Assembly (NCBI RefSeq): GCF_036711975.1
Contig: NC_091976.1
Location: 1,054,001 to 1,118,000 of the forward strand
Source: Onthophagus taurus
Lineage: Eukaryota > Arthropoda > Insecta > Coleoptera > Scarabaeidae
DNA: 64,000 nucleotides
Direction: 5' to 3'
Below, one piece after another: positions 11,980 through 23,284 of this stretch; the stretch's first letter is position 1, and every line of letters starts with the position of its first letter. Position numbers and translations under genes: made by a program. The notes beneath the pieces are model-generated. The model was given only the letters and a program-made list of their open reading frames with translations, had not been told where the DNA came from and made no database searches.

Positions 11980-11989
11980 ACGACAATCT

Positions 11990-12253
11990 TCGTTTTTAAG
12001 TACTTTATTCAAGCTAAATACTACCCACCTGCTTTTCCTTGTAAGCTGCCACTAAACTGAAAGGTTCTAAGTGACAAAATATTAGTTTTCGTTCCAAATA
12101 GTAGAGAATTACATTTTCAACCCATCCCCTTCTCTTGTAAAGCTGGTTACTAACATCTATTAATGAAGCAAATAGTTTGTGTTATCTATGTTAACTATAA
12201 GTGAGTATTACAAATCGGAACCGTCCTAACTAGATAGGACTAGATGCATTTTA
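11990..12253. other. Intergenic, nothing recognised
   Basis: Short AT-rich stretch between the DUF229 gene and MITE copy A. Confidence 0.5.
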
Positions 12254-12255
12254 TA

Positions 12256-12809
12256 CAGCCTGATTCAAAGTAAGCGCCTTATTTTTTTTAGCCACACTAT
12301 GGGTACTACTTTCAAAATATTTGGCAGTAATATGTTTTGGGACATTCTCTACACGATGGTGATGCCACATTTTTGTCAACTTTTTTTTTAAATGGAATGC
12401 CAAAATTTTTTTTTTATTATTGAGATCCTAAAAACATTCTTTATACGATAGTATTTTGTTTTTCTTAAAAATTCATTTCTTTCCCCATCAAAAAGCACAC
12501 ATTTTAATCTAGTAGCGCATGAATGTTTTACACTCGATGTTATTTTTGTCCAAATATCAAGCAGCGCTAGACACAAAAGCAACAATTAAACTTTATTTTG
12601 TAATAAACATCTACTTATTTATTTATTTTGACAAAAATAACATCGATTGTAAAACATTCATGCGCTAGTAGATTAAAATGTTAGGTTGCTATTAAATATG
12701 ATATCACCATCGTGTAGAGAATGTCCTAAAACATATTACTGCCAAATATTTTGAAAATAGTACCCATAGTGTGGCTAAAAAAATAAGGCGCTTACTCTGA
12801 ATCAGGCTG
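12256..12809. mobile_element. TA-flanked MITE, copy A (Tc1/mariner-type)
   Basis: The element starts CAGCCTGATTCAAAGTAAGC and ends with its inverted complement, flanked by TA at both sides. Terminal arms of about 110 bp pair with few mismatches, and a further inner inverted pair (about 12520-12575 with 12625-12680) lets most of the element fold back. It contains no transposase. The same family occurs again at 25341-26206. Confidence 0.85.
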
Positions 12810-12829
12810 TATTTATTTTGTGAAATTCA

Positions 12830-13385
12830 TTTGATTGATTCATAACCTCAAATTGTATCTGACAATATGCAGATCTTCTTCATCTTTCTCCTAAATCTAT
12901 CGGACTGTTGATTTTGAAGTCGCTGTCTAAGGACATTGTGGAAGGTGCACTGCCAGCTGTCCTACATCATTTTGGTGATCTTCCTGATGACGGCTTTCTG
13001 CTGGTTCTCTCCCTTCATTACTATACGCCATAGTCTATGCTTGCCCATTCTCTTCGCATGACTACCAATCATTTTGTCGTTGTGTGCCCCATCGTACAAC
13101 GTGCTATACCTATTCTGCACTGTCCCGGGATGTTAGTGTCCCTTATTTTATCCTTTATCGTTTAGCCTAAGATATTTCCTAAAGTTTTCATTTCAGTAAC
13201 GCTCAGTATGTTTTTTGTCTTGTTGGTATCTTCACGGGTTTCTATACCGTAGGTCATAATGGGCCTTATGCAGGTTTTATAAATTCCTATTTTGCTATCT
13301 GTTCGCAGATATTGGTTTGACCAATAGTGTCTCTTAAACATCGTGACAGAACTGCTGCTTTATTTGGGTACATTAATATCAAAAG
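12830..13385 (-). mobile_element. RTE-type non-LTR 3' coding remnant
   Basis: With many stops, the minus strand reads in shifting frames as the end of an RTE-like RT polyprotein. Recognisable pieces are near 13270-13200 (IKPA*GPL*PTV*KPVKIPTRQ) and near 13010-12950 (NEGREPAESRHQEDHQND, like the GRPPKRW tail region). The rank of decay is high. Confidence 0.6.
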
Positions 13386-13735
13386 CGGCCCTCTCCAAAA
13401 AATACTTTTTTTCAGGAAAACATAAACACAAAAATAAGGAAAGCAAAAATAAGTGTTCAAACATTTTACAACTGTTTCAGTTCTGGCTTAATATTTAAGA
13501 TCATCATTATGTATGAGTCAAAATGAAATATTTCCAACATTTTTCTCAAAATTTTGAATTTAAGTTGGAATTTGGCCGGTTTTGACACTTTATTAATTTT
13601 ATTTTTTTCTTTTACTTTATTTGTGTTCAATAACAACTCCATTACACAAAATAAACTGTATTTAACTAAAATTATGACAAAAATCACTAACTTAAAGGAT
13701 AAAACAGAAATACATTGCACAACACATTAAAAGAT
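13386..13735. other. AT-rich spacer
   Basis: Nothing recognised. Short minus-strand frames here show no domain. Confidence 0.5.
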
Positions 13736-14597
13736 CTAATAAATTCTTGTTTTTGTTTCTTCTGGGGTCTTTTCACAAAGAATATTCTCTTCTACAGTAA
13801 ACTCTTCCTGGCCCGGTTTATTTCTAGAAGCCATTTGGGAAACAATGATGTTCGTGTAAAACTCAAGGAAATCGATCTGCTGCCAAAGCTTATCAACATC
13901 GTGAACTTTAGCAGCATTTAGGATTCTTCCGGTAGAAATTTGTTTAGGATTTGCTTTGTTTACATATTTTCCCCTTCTACAAACTCCACTGTCACCCCCT
14001 AGCTCGGACTTATAAGTAAATTCTTCTAGAATAAAATGATTTTTGATTCCTTTTAAAAAAGAAACGCTTGGAAGATGCAAACTTGAAATGCCACTGCTCT
14101 GGTGGCTACATAATAGCATTAACTTCACTTTTCCAACTAAGATCAGGAACTTCACTTCCCAAGTGAAATACCTGGCCATAGTTTTGCAAAATTGTGTAAA
14201 ATTCCTCTGGTCAAGAAAGTACCTCCTATTTCCTGATGACTTTTTCTATCCTTGCAAACACTCTATTGGGCGGAATAAATGAATGCTCAGGAACAGGGAA
14301 AATGTATTCTATTTTTTTAAGGGTTGAAGGCGGCTCGTGTAGGAGCCACTTTCCAAGCTTTAACATAAGAATCGAATTTTTGTTTTGGCCTCCACAGCCA
14401 TCTGCAACGCATCGTAGAGAAATTACTGTAAAATCGATATGTTGCAGTCTGTGATAAACACAAGACGCTATTTCATTAGATCCTTTTGGTAACGCATGTT
14501 CTCCCCAGGTGTATAAAAAAGTGTTCCCTTTTAAAGGATCCTTGAAACTATCTTGGACAATAGACAAGCTATATAAATAAAGCTGCCGGCTGTGCAT
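13736..14597 (-). pseudogene. DUF7869-like transposon-associated protein, C-terminal half (frameshifted)
   Basis: The minus strand from 14597 contains MHSRQLYLYSL, TFLYTWGEHALPKGSNEIAS and CVADGCGGQNKNSILML, then VPEHSFIPPNRVFARIEKV, and ends in a stop at 14226. A second frame, 14179-13736, carries the continuation, with VHDVDKLWQQIDFLEFY. The DGCGGQNKNS box and the later H-x-F-x-P run match the DUF7869 domain that is spread as multicopy insect proteins of probable transposon origin. That assignment is from memory of the motif and not from a search. The N-terminal part probably lies at 16800-17210, separated by the insertion at 14663-16686. Confidence 0.55.
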
Positions 14598-14662
14598 TTG
14601 ACTTGCTTAATAAATGCAATGCTCTTTTCTTGTGGAATCTTACCCTAAAGGAAGTAACGCCG

Positions 14663-16686
14663 CACAGTGGTCCAAACACTCAAAACCCGATCGAAAATCA
14701 ATTAAAAAAAAAATTGTATAGTGTTGTTTTTTTAAATGTTACATATATTTTAACTATTAATAGACTCTTAGTGAAGTTTATGAAGTCTTTGGTGTTTTAT
14801 AATAGCTACTGCGCGAAATAAATTGCTATTACAATTACCTTATTTTGTATAAGGAAATTTTTTAGAAAACGACACAACTTTAGAAAACAAAAAAGATGGT
14901 ATATCACTACTTGAAAATATTGTGTCGTTGATTTCTTATAAAGTACAGAAAGGTCTTCATTTTACGACTTTCCAAATTTCAAACGATGTTTGTTGAAAAA
15001 AATTACAACCATTTCTATTGACGTCAATAAATACTTATATTTTTTGACCATTCAATCTTTTAAATTAAATATCTTGCGAGCGAACAAAATCGAACAATTG
15101 TAGCCAACATTTTTTTATTGCTGAAGGTATGGTGTACATAGCATAAGAAAGAAATCTTGCGCCAACGTGCGCCTTAACCAAAAAATTGGCAGTCAAAGAT
15201 TACTTAACACATAATTGTGGATCTTATTTATCCTTGTTATGATTTTCGTTATTTTGTTGCTATGTTTTGGTTTTTATCTTTTCTATTTTGGGTAGACTTC
15301 AAACAAATGAAGATTTATTTAAAAGAGCTCCGATCCATTTATTAGTAACTTTTATAAAGAATGTTCAGAAAGATATAAAAATATGAATGAAGACATGAAA
15401 AATTTACTTATACTGGACAAGTCTCTAGAAGAAAAGGAAGGTAAAGAAGAAGATGATGATGATGAAGAAAGTGAAGAAGAAGACAATAATGATGAAGAAG
15501 TAAATATAGAGGAACAAGATCTAGAAAATGAAGAAGACTCCCACAAATTGAGATAAATTTTGTTATGTTGGTGAATATAACAAAATATTTTATATTATCT
15601 CGAATAATTTGAAATGTATGTGGACTATCTCAGTATCATGGGAAAATTCTACTATAAGTAGGCTTCAAACTTACGTATTATGGTCTCCAATATCACTTCA
15701 AATTAAGAGCGATGAGTTTATTCTCGAATAGTTCTTAAAACATTTTTAGTAAAAGCTAAGTAAAATTGAGCTATCTAACCAACTAATTCTGCCAATTAAT
15801 TTTGCCACATTTTCATCAAATTCCATTTCTGATAGGGTAAAAAAATATGGGGCGTTCCATTTAAAATTTTCGACTTTCTTACCATTGAATATGGAGAAAC
15901 GATAATTCAATTTTTGACCAGCCTGTATAAGATACTTTAATACAACAAATGACAATCTGTTTGACAACATCTCAAGAGTAATCGTGCCAATTTAGAGCTT
16001 TTTTGAATGAACGTTGGCTGAGATATAAGGTTTTAAAGAGCATAAAGTAATTTGCCAAAGAAAAACTTAAAAACAAAATAACTCGAAAACGAAAAATGGT
16101 AGGTACCAATAACTTTTATCAAAGTCAACTTATTTTGTCGAATATAATTATTAAAAGGTGCATTAAAAACTATAGCATTCCATTTAAAATAACGAAGTTG
16201 TGGTCTACATCCGGTAGACCGGAAGTGGCGGCCATCTTGAAAGTATTTTAGATCGAAAGCTTCGAATGAACAACCCATGTTGTCAAAATTTCAAACCGCT
16301 ACGAATAGTGGTACCTAAAAAAGTTCTAACGAACCAGTTACGTGAGACATCCGGTATAGGTCCTCTATAAAACAATTTCGATAGGAATTTGCGATCACGT
16401 AATTACACAAAAAAAATGTGAAGTAATATACGTCTAATGTTTTGCACAAAATTTTATAGTAATATTCTTCTTTAAAGTCCTAATTTATATGAAAAGAAAA
16501 TGAGTATGAATTTAAATAAAGTACTGCTTGGGTAGTACTACTTCCGGTTGCGGAATTTAATTCAAATTTTGACACAACATTACCCTTTTGGTCTTATAAT
16601 CATATGCCAAGTTTCATAAAGCTAGCTAATTGTTAATACCAAAATAATATTTTCGATCGGGTTTTCTTACCGCTCGGACCACTGTG
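14663..16686. mobile_element. Transib-like element with RSS-like CACAGTG termini and 5-bp GC-rich TSD
   Basis: Both ends read CACAGTGGTCC inward, and both carry AAAACCCGATCGAAAAT a short distance inside. The exact 5-bp duplication CGCCG flanks the element (14658-14662 and 16687-16691). A 5-bp, GC-rich duplication and termini beginning CAC(A/T)(A/G)TG are the hallmarks of Transib, the superfamily related to RAG1. The left end has 12 nt between CACAGTG and AAAACCC. No Transib transposase was readable inside, only an acidic frame at 15322-15556, so it is probably non-autonomous. It interrupts the older DUF7869-like relic. Confidence 0.7.
15322..15556 (+). other. Short acidic open frame inside the Transib-like element
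   Basis: The frame opens after a stop and ends at TAA 15554-15556. Its ATG at 15383 gives 57 residues, with EEDDDDEESEEEDNNDEEVN in the middle. There is no domain, promoter or splice support. It could be the remnant of an element-encoded C-terminus or chance low-complexity sequence. Confidence 0.25.
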
Positions 16687-16799
16687 CGCCGTGCCAATCC
16701 TTCTACCCTGTGTTTAGTAATTGTTATTATTATTATTAGTGTTTAGTAATACCCAGAACTTTAAGAAATGTTGGACGGCAGACATGTTTTGTCGTTTTT

Positions 16800-17210
16800 C
16801 CTTAATATCCAAAATCAAAAAAGTTATCGACTGCTGTTATCGACTGGTCTTCTTCGTCTGGTTAAATTCATCGGAATATGTTTTAGTATAAAAGAATCTT
16901 GTTTTAGTTTTTCCGGGGTACTGTAGTATCGTCTATGGAAATCCAAAATAATTTCTTTACTGATTGTTGAGTATCTGAAGGACTTTGTATTATGCCCACA
17001 TGTAGGCATCTCCGGAGAAGTAGCTGATGAATATCTGCAAATAAATATTTGTGCACATACTCTCTAAAATTTACCGCCATTACAAACCTCATTATTTTAT
17101 CACAGTTTCTTTTGCACGATGCTGATCGTATTAGGCGTTTACGTGGTTTATCAGTTTCTTCTTCAATGTTAATTTCCAAATTACACCATGTAATAACCAC
17201 AATAAAGAAA
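16800..17210 (-). pseudogene. Probable N-terminal part of the DUF7869-like relic
   Basis: Overlapping minus frames read LAVNFREYVHKYLF-like text, then CGHNTKSFRYSTISKEIILD, FHRRYYSTPEKLKQDSFILK and TRRRRPVDNSS. An R/F-x-x-YYS-x(n)-Q-x-x-FI run followed by RRR is common before the DUF7869 domain. The two frames overlap by one base shift, so it is decayed. A (TTA)n stretch lies at 16722-16740. Confidence 0.4.
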
Positions 17211-17535
17211 AATTGAGCGTTTGTATGAGATAGTTAAGGAGGTACCATCAATCAACGCTGTCGAACATATGATCACAAATGGTTTAACGCATGCGCTGTG
17301 GATTTGGCATAAACAGTAGTGGAGTTGGCCGATTTTGCAACTCAGATCAAAATTTAGGTAACAATTTCCATGGGATATGGTCTGCTTTGCCACAAATGAG
17401 AAAGGGAAAACATGCAGAGAGCCATCTAGAGTTTCAAAATAAAATAAAACCGAAAATGACAAATTGTGGATTTGGCCGCTTTTGATCCTAAGCTACTCAT
17501 TTACTTGACTGATTAGTTTACTTACCGATATGTTA
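17210..17535. other. Unassigned stretch
   Basis: Opposite-strand open frames exist here, but none shows a domain. It may be upstream sequence of the DUF7869-like relic. Confidence 0.4.
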
Positions 17536-17539
17536 GGCG

Positions 17540-18340
17540 CACCTTGACAAATGCCTTTATCACGCTTATTAAAATATATTGATTTGTCTTTTAGATGCTT
17601 GATGATAAACATGGCATCTGTTATTGATCTGTTTTTCCGGAATCCCAGTTATTCTTGTCTGTTCTTAATTTCCGCTTTTAGCTTCTCTTTCAAGATGCTA
17701 GCAAAGTTATTGATCTGTAGTTCCTTCCTTTGTAGTTATTAGTTTTTATTTGCTGTTGTATGGGTGTTTTGCAGTTTATTTGTCAGTCTGTGTTCATAGA
17801 GTTTCGTGTACTTTTTGCCAATAGGGATTCAATGTTGTGGAATTTTGTTCTATGATTATTTTGCATAAAACTAAATTGTGGTCAGTACCTAGGTTGGCTA
17901 ATTTTAGGGTTCTCACATCTAATATTTGCTCTGTTTGTTGGAATGAAGTCAATCATGGGTCGTTGTCTTCTGGTGTTGCAGAAAGTATACTTGTGTTATT
18001 GATTCTCAGCTTATTCCTGACGCAAAAGTATTTACGTATTCAATGTCTTCAATATTCTCGGTACAATGTTCCTGCAAGATGACCACTTTAGACTTTGCAC
18101 TTTTCTGTTTCACTTTTCCGCTGTACAATAAAATATAGTCTTCAAACATGGATATTTCTTGACCTTTTTCTTTCTTTCTGGTATCCCACAAGTATCAACT
18201 TTGCGCAATAATAATTTCCTGGTGTCTACTATTCTTATGATGTTACATTCCAGCATGCTATTCTGGCAGTATTTTGTTTCATTATTAGCTTAACCATTTC
18301 CATAAGATTGTCGACCTTTTACTTTTTAATTTATCTCTGC
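17540..18340 (-). mobile_element. RTE-type non-LTR remnant (APE and RT pieces)
   Basis: The minus strand near 18191-18006 reads as an APE endonuclease segment (RKKEKGQEISMFEDYILLYS), and near 17720-17560 as RT (GFRKNRSITDAMFIIKHLKD). The order APE then RT is correct for the element. Stops and deletions are frequent. Confidence 0.6.
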
Positions 18341-18344
18341 CTTA

Positions 18345-18990
18345 GGTGCAGGTGTTGAATTCATGGGTTGAATGACATTGAGATCCAAAGTGTTAATTGA
18401 TGGGATAACGTCTTTAGGAAAACTGTTCTTTGTAGTGGCTCCAGTCAATCGGCGAGGTAAATCACTTAGGAATTAATACCATTTAATTCAGCATTCTAAA
18501 ACATATAACTATTAGCCAATAGATTCAGGATCGGTGTTCATCCAAAATTTGACGATTCCCTCTGAGATTTCCTGCTATATATAATAAGTCAATAAAAGGT
18601 TTCTGTTCAATAACATTCCACAGATGTCGTCGAATAGAATGTGATGTCTCTTTCTATGGAATGTATGTTTTATTGATTCTATGTACTATTTTGTATATTT
18701 ATGATAGTTAGATGTTCAAGATGTCGTATGTATATAAATTATGCCAACAAACGAAATGTTGAGTAATAACTAATAACATTGTCAGATCGCTACTCCTATC
18801 GATATTCCTCGGGAATGAATTTTTGGCCCACTTGGTATTCATCTTCTAACTCCTCAGCATTTTTTTCCAACTGACAATTGATGGAAATTTCTATGTTAGG
18901 AGGTGGTCTTAATTTTCTCCTGAGTTCACTAGTCCGTTGAAGCTCTTTGATAAAGATGACCTGAATTGCCCACATCCGTTCATGGATTTA
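18345..18990. other. AT-rich spacer
   Basis: No feature recognised. It may include decayed 5' sequence of the RTE remnant to its left. Confidence 0.45.
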
Positions 18991-20094
18991 TGAATGTTTC
19001 AAATGACCGGCGAGACGATAGCAACAAACCACTCAGCAACAAACTTTTTCCTTTATATTTCCACCTACTTCTAGGGCCCATATCTTCGTTATCTAGAATT
19101 ACCAAACTTCACGGCCTTGTGCAGCCGTTACCAGATGGAAATTCAATAAATGGTTTACATATTCGGAAAGAACTGACCTTTGACTATCTTATTCCGAGTT
19201 TTCGTCCGTCAATATCTGTAGGCGTCTGTAAAAAAAACGCTCCTGAAAAAGACTCTACAGTTGGCAACAAACTTTACCTTTGAATTTCCATCTACTTTTC
19301 GGACAGATATCTTTGTTATTTATAACGCTAGCGAAAAACTAAGTACACGGTTGGAAAGCTTGGTCGTTTCTCTATCTTAAACCGAGTTTTCGTCCGCCGA
19401 TATGTTGATAATAAGGGCAAGAAAAAATAAGAAACGTAGCACTGCATTTAATTTACCTCAAAATTACCAAACTTCACGTCCTTGTGAAGCCGTTACCAGA
19501 TGGAAATTCAATAAATGGCCTACATATTCGGAAAGAGCTGACTTTGGACTATCTTATTCCGAGTTTTCGTCCGCCAATATCTATCAGCGTCTGTAAAAAA
19601 AACGCACCTGAAAAAGCCCCTACCGATGAAAACACGCAAATATTTCTTGCACTAATAACTTTCCTATTTGACAGGGAGAAAACTCTACAACTATATTCAG
19701 CTTATGGGAAATTTCCTGCTCTTTCCAACGATGTGTGAAACACCGTGATCACACGTATACACAATCCTTTTTTCTGACTATGAACTACTTAAACCTCGAA
19801 TTTTTGCCGCGGGTAAGCCACGCTTGGGTCAATAACTCTCTTATATGAAGGGGAGAAAACTCTAGAACTATATTCATCTTATGGGAAATTTTCTGCTCTT
19901 TCCAAGGGTGTGCGACGCACTTCGCTTAAGCATTTGCATACGCGTTTTTTAAATTGATAAACTGAATAACTTAAAATGCAAAGGTTGGTAACGTTACCAG
20001 ATTCAAAACCATCAAAACACAATTTCAGATTCTGATAATATAGGTGTAACATGAAATAATCTTTCCGTTTTGAACAGTTTAACATGTTTCTAAA

Positions 20095-20258
20095 CGTAAA
20101 ACTAAAACTAGAACTAACACTAGCACTATCACTAGAACTAACACCAGACCTAGAACTAGAAACTTTCGTGTTCGCTTCAAACTTGTTTTCTGAAGAAGGT
20201 TGCAATATGACATCCGACACGTCAAACATTTTATTAACACCGGCCGTAAAAGCCTTCG
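20095..20258 (+). mobile_element. Penelope-like element terminal fragment
   Basis: It holds CTAGAACTAACACTAG-type low-complexity repeats, a CTAGAAACTTTCG junction, a hammerhead-like core, and ACACCGGCCGTAAAAGCCTT at 20239-20258. All of these are shared with the PLE at 7081-8712, but the hammerhead lies in the opposite orientation relative to the CTAGAA tail. It is nested in the perfect-TIR element. Confidence 0.7.
20180..20232 (+). ncRNA. Hammerhead motif with broken core
   Basis: CTGAAGA (20191-20197), a stem II like that of the 7.2-kb copy, and ACGTC then CAAAC are present. The GAAA box reads GACA (20217-20220), which changes the essential A14. Expected to be inactive. Confidence 0.65.
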
Positions 20259-20820
20259 TACTTATGTATATGTTTTTAAATGATTTTAAATAAATTAAGA
20301 GTGAATGAAAAATTATCTGTCAACATGAAATGAAGTTAGGATTCTCTCTCGGGTAAAACTTTGTCCCAATTTTTCCTTCATCAAATAAGAAAGTTAGGAT
20401 AAGAAGTGATTGCGTTCTGCTACCTGCAGGTTGTCTGTAGGCTATCGGTAGGTTGATAACGGCTGCACACAGCCTAAGTGGAGCAATTTTGAGGTGATTT
20501 AAATGCAGTGTGTCGTTTCTTATTTTTTTCTGCTCTTATTATTAATATATCGGCGGACGAAAACATGGTTTAAGATATAGAAAAGTCCAAGCTTTCCAAC
20601 CGTGTGGTTAGTTTTTCGCTATCTTTCTAGATAACGAAGATATGGGCCCTAGAAGTAGGTGGAAATATAAAGGAAAAAGTTTGTTGCTGAGTGGTTTGTT
20701 GCTATCGTCTCGCCGGTTTTCAAATGTTAATACTTAATATGTATATGTCTATTAATATGTCTATACGTTTATTTGTTTTAACTAACAGTTTAAGAATTTT
20801 TTTTGTTATAAACTAACTAA

Positions 20821-21706
20821 AGCTTTGTTCGTTGGGACTGCACTACTCTGCACGACATGGCACTCGTATGACGTCATAGTGCAATGAAGTGTAAGTCAGT
20901 GCAATGTCATGTCAACTTAGTGCAGGTCAGAAAAGTGTATAAACCGTGGTCCCAACGAACAGATTTTTATAAACAAAGTGTATAACATTTGAAATGGACG
21001 AACAGGAGATTGTCAGCGAAATACTCGTGGAAAATGAAATTATCGCAGGATGTTTTTTTAGTAGCGTTTTTTTAGTATTCATCAATTATTATTATTTTTT
21101 ATTTTTTTCAATTATTAGCGAAATATATTTTCTATACCAAACTACTAACCCTTATTAGTTCTTTCAAAAGTACTACTACTACTTGATAAACAGTACTTGC
21201 AAAAAAAAATTTTGGGTGGTGAGGGTAGTTAACCCCAGCCACCCCTAAAAGAGAAAAAACACATAATTAATATTTTTAAATGTACTATAAGTGTATTTAA
21301 TGCCGCCAAAATCGACAGGGTAGTTTTTAAATTATTCCAAAAAAGTAGGGGTAGTTTTCTACTGCCTCTACTGGGATTGAATATACTGTGTTCTCTAATA
21401 CAACAAATATTAATTATTATAAGGTTTTATTTCTTAATATTTAATATTAATATTAATTATTACAAAACACGTTTTCAAATATTCCGCCATTTTAGTTGCA
21501 CTGCACTTATTGAACTTAATCGAAAGCAGGTGCAACAAAATCTGCACTAACTTGCACCGGCTGCACTACATTGCACTGCACCTGGCCCAACGAACAGTAT
21601 GAGTGCAACTGCACTAAACTGCACTATCCCCAACGAACACACAACATCTGCACTAAACTGCATAGTGCAAGTGAGTGCAAGTAGTGCAGTCCCAACGAAC
21701 AAAGCT
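20821..21706 (+). mobile_element. Harbinger-like element, internally deleted (TAA TSD)
   Basis: Inverted ends AGCTTTGTTCGTTGGGACTG are flanked by TAA (20818-20820 and 21707-21709), the PIF/Harbinger TSD type. Subterminal regions are dense in TGCACT/AGTGCA motifs, probable transposase-binding repeats. A TATA-like box (TATAAAC near 20938) precedes ATG at 20995, which opens MDEQEIVSEILVENEIIA and then runs out, like the beginning of a Harbinger nuclease. No complete gene remains. Confidence 0.75.
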
Positions 21707-21845
21707 TAAGTAAAAATATCACTAATTTAGGTTTGATGTTTAAAACATCAAAAAAAAATGACAATAAATTTTTTTTCGTGATTTCTCTAAATAATCTTTA
21801 TTATTAAAAAAGGGTAGGTTAAATTTCGAATCTAAATTTAAAAAA

Positions 21846-23091
21846 ATGTATTACTTGGATGAAACAAAATTAGAAATACACGAGGAAGTTGAAGAGAGTA
21901 AGTTTTTCTTTATCATTATTGTTTCTACTTCTTTTTATTTTTGAATGAAAATCGTTACCTAAATCGTTACCTAAATATGACGACAAAAGAACCGATCCGT
22001 TCTTTTGGTCACGACATCGTATTTTTTCGATTCGGCAACACGCAACATTCATAGGTACTGAAATAATCGAACCGAACGAAACGCGAACCACTTCAAAAAC
22101 GATTCTCGAACGAAATGAAGGGTTTTTAAATAAATTCAAATAAGTTCGTCTTATTAAGTATTTCTTATTCCATTTTTTTAGAATTTGAATACGTAGTTGA
22201 AAGAGAAGAGCAAAAAAATGTTTGCTTTGGATCGTCGCAAAGAAGAAAGACGGGTTTTGTCGATGGAGGCAAATTAAGCAAATGTGGCCCTGGTTCTTAC
22301 AATATTAAATCGGGAATAGATCAGTTTTTAAATAAGGTTACTCTTTTCAATAGTTTTTTTGTTAAGTCTATGTTTTGAATACTTTATTTTTATATTATTT
22401 AAGGTAAGAAGCAAAAGAGGTGTACCTGGGTTGGCAAACTGCGCTCCAAGATCGGGAGGACGAACTGAACAAACTCCAAGTCCCACAAGATACGATCCTG
22501 AGCCTGAACGTCCACCAAGACACGACGGAGCTGCTCCATTTGACATAAAATGCTCACGGGGAAAAATGTTTATCAATAAAAATCCGGGGTAAATTTATTT
22601 TAATTAGTTTCTTTATCACATTCAATTTTAATTTTGCTTTAAAGACCTGGAACTTATACTACCGCAGTTAGAAAATGCCGACGAACGAGATTGAATAGTA
22701 ATTTTGGAAAGCCTACTGTGATTCCGACGGTAGAAGAAGTGTGTATACCAACAGCAGTTGATACCTGCATAAAATGTTCAAGAGTTTGCGAAGGAGATTA
22801 TTGGCAAAACAATCACACAGTTTTTTTGTGTCAGTGCTGTATGGCGGAAGAGGTCAGGTTACACGAAGTTTTCAATAAAGAGGAGCTAAGAAATTTTATC
22901 GTAAAAAACTGTTTCACGTTTTTAAAACTTAACTTCTAAAAGAATCAAACTTTTTTCAGAAAATGAGAAATTGCTTCTATATGCATCGACACGATGGCAC
23001 AACCGCTGCGATAAGATTATTATCAAATTTTCAATTTTTCACAAGACATAAAATTGAAAATTATTTGGATTTGTACATAAAGTGTTATTAA
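21846..23091 (+). CDS. SHIPPO / sperm-tail PG-rich repeat protein (five-exon model, about 259 aa)
   Basis: Proposed exons are 21846-21897, 22182-22336, 22404-22588, 22645-22900 and 22960-23091, all GT-AG and in frame. The product contains KCGPGSYNIKSGIDQFL, a proline-rich middle (PSPTRYDPEPERPPRHDG), APFDIKC, and the repeat NPGPGTYTTAVRK. The PGPGTY core of that repeat forms only when exons 3 and 4 are joined, which supports the splice. SHIPPO (STPG) repeats are found in ciliary and sperm-flagellum microtubule proteins. A four-cysteine cluster (CIKCSRVC, then CQCC) follows and could bind zinc. If the last intron is retained, the protein ends KLNF at 22939 (228 aa). Splicing gives MRNCFYMHRHDGTTAAIRLL near the end. 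The multiple PGPGxY-like units make function in sperm or cilia a reasonable inference. Confidence 0.7.
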
Positions 23092-23106
23092 TAAATTAAG
23101 GTGATA

Positions 23107-23112
23107 AATAAA
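23107..23112 (+). terminator. Polyadenylation signal AATAAA
   Basis: Lies 16 bp after the proposed stop at 23089-23091, favouring the spliced last exon. Confidence 0.5.
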
Positions 23113-23284
23113 ATGTTGTTACTATAATAATTAATAAATTTCACCATATTAATTGGCTCTACTACATTGTATTCGTTATTGATTGCCGTTTATAATGGAC
23201 ATTCTTTTCCTAAATAATCTTCTCTCTTCACTTTGATCTTAGCCATAGCCATAGGCCCAGAGGCGATAGTATAATATTGACACC

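Larger units (their letters stand above)
19006..20717. mobile_element. TIR element with perfect termini and 9-bp TSD (MULE-like, non-autonomous)
   Basis: The element starts ACCGGCGAGACGATAGCAAC and ends with the exact inverted complement. At least 92 bp at each end match perfectly (to TTATCTAGA). It is flanked by a perfect 9-bp direct repeat, TTTCAAATG (18997-19005 and 20718-20726). A second inverted pair lies further in (about 19310-19440 with 20520-20640). A 160-bp segment occurs twice in direct orientation (19096-19260 and 19462-19620). A 9-bp TSD with long TIRs fits Mutator-like elements. No transposase is visible, and PLE terminal sequence sits inside at 20095-20255. Confidence 0.8.
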
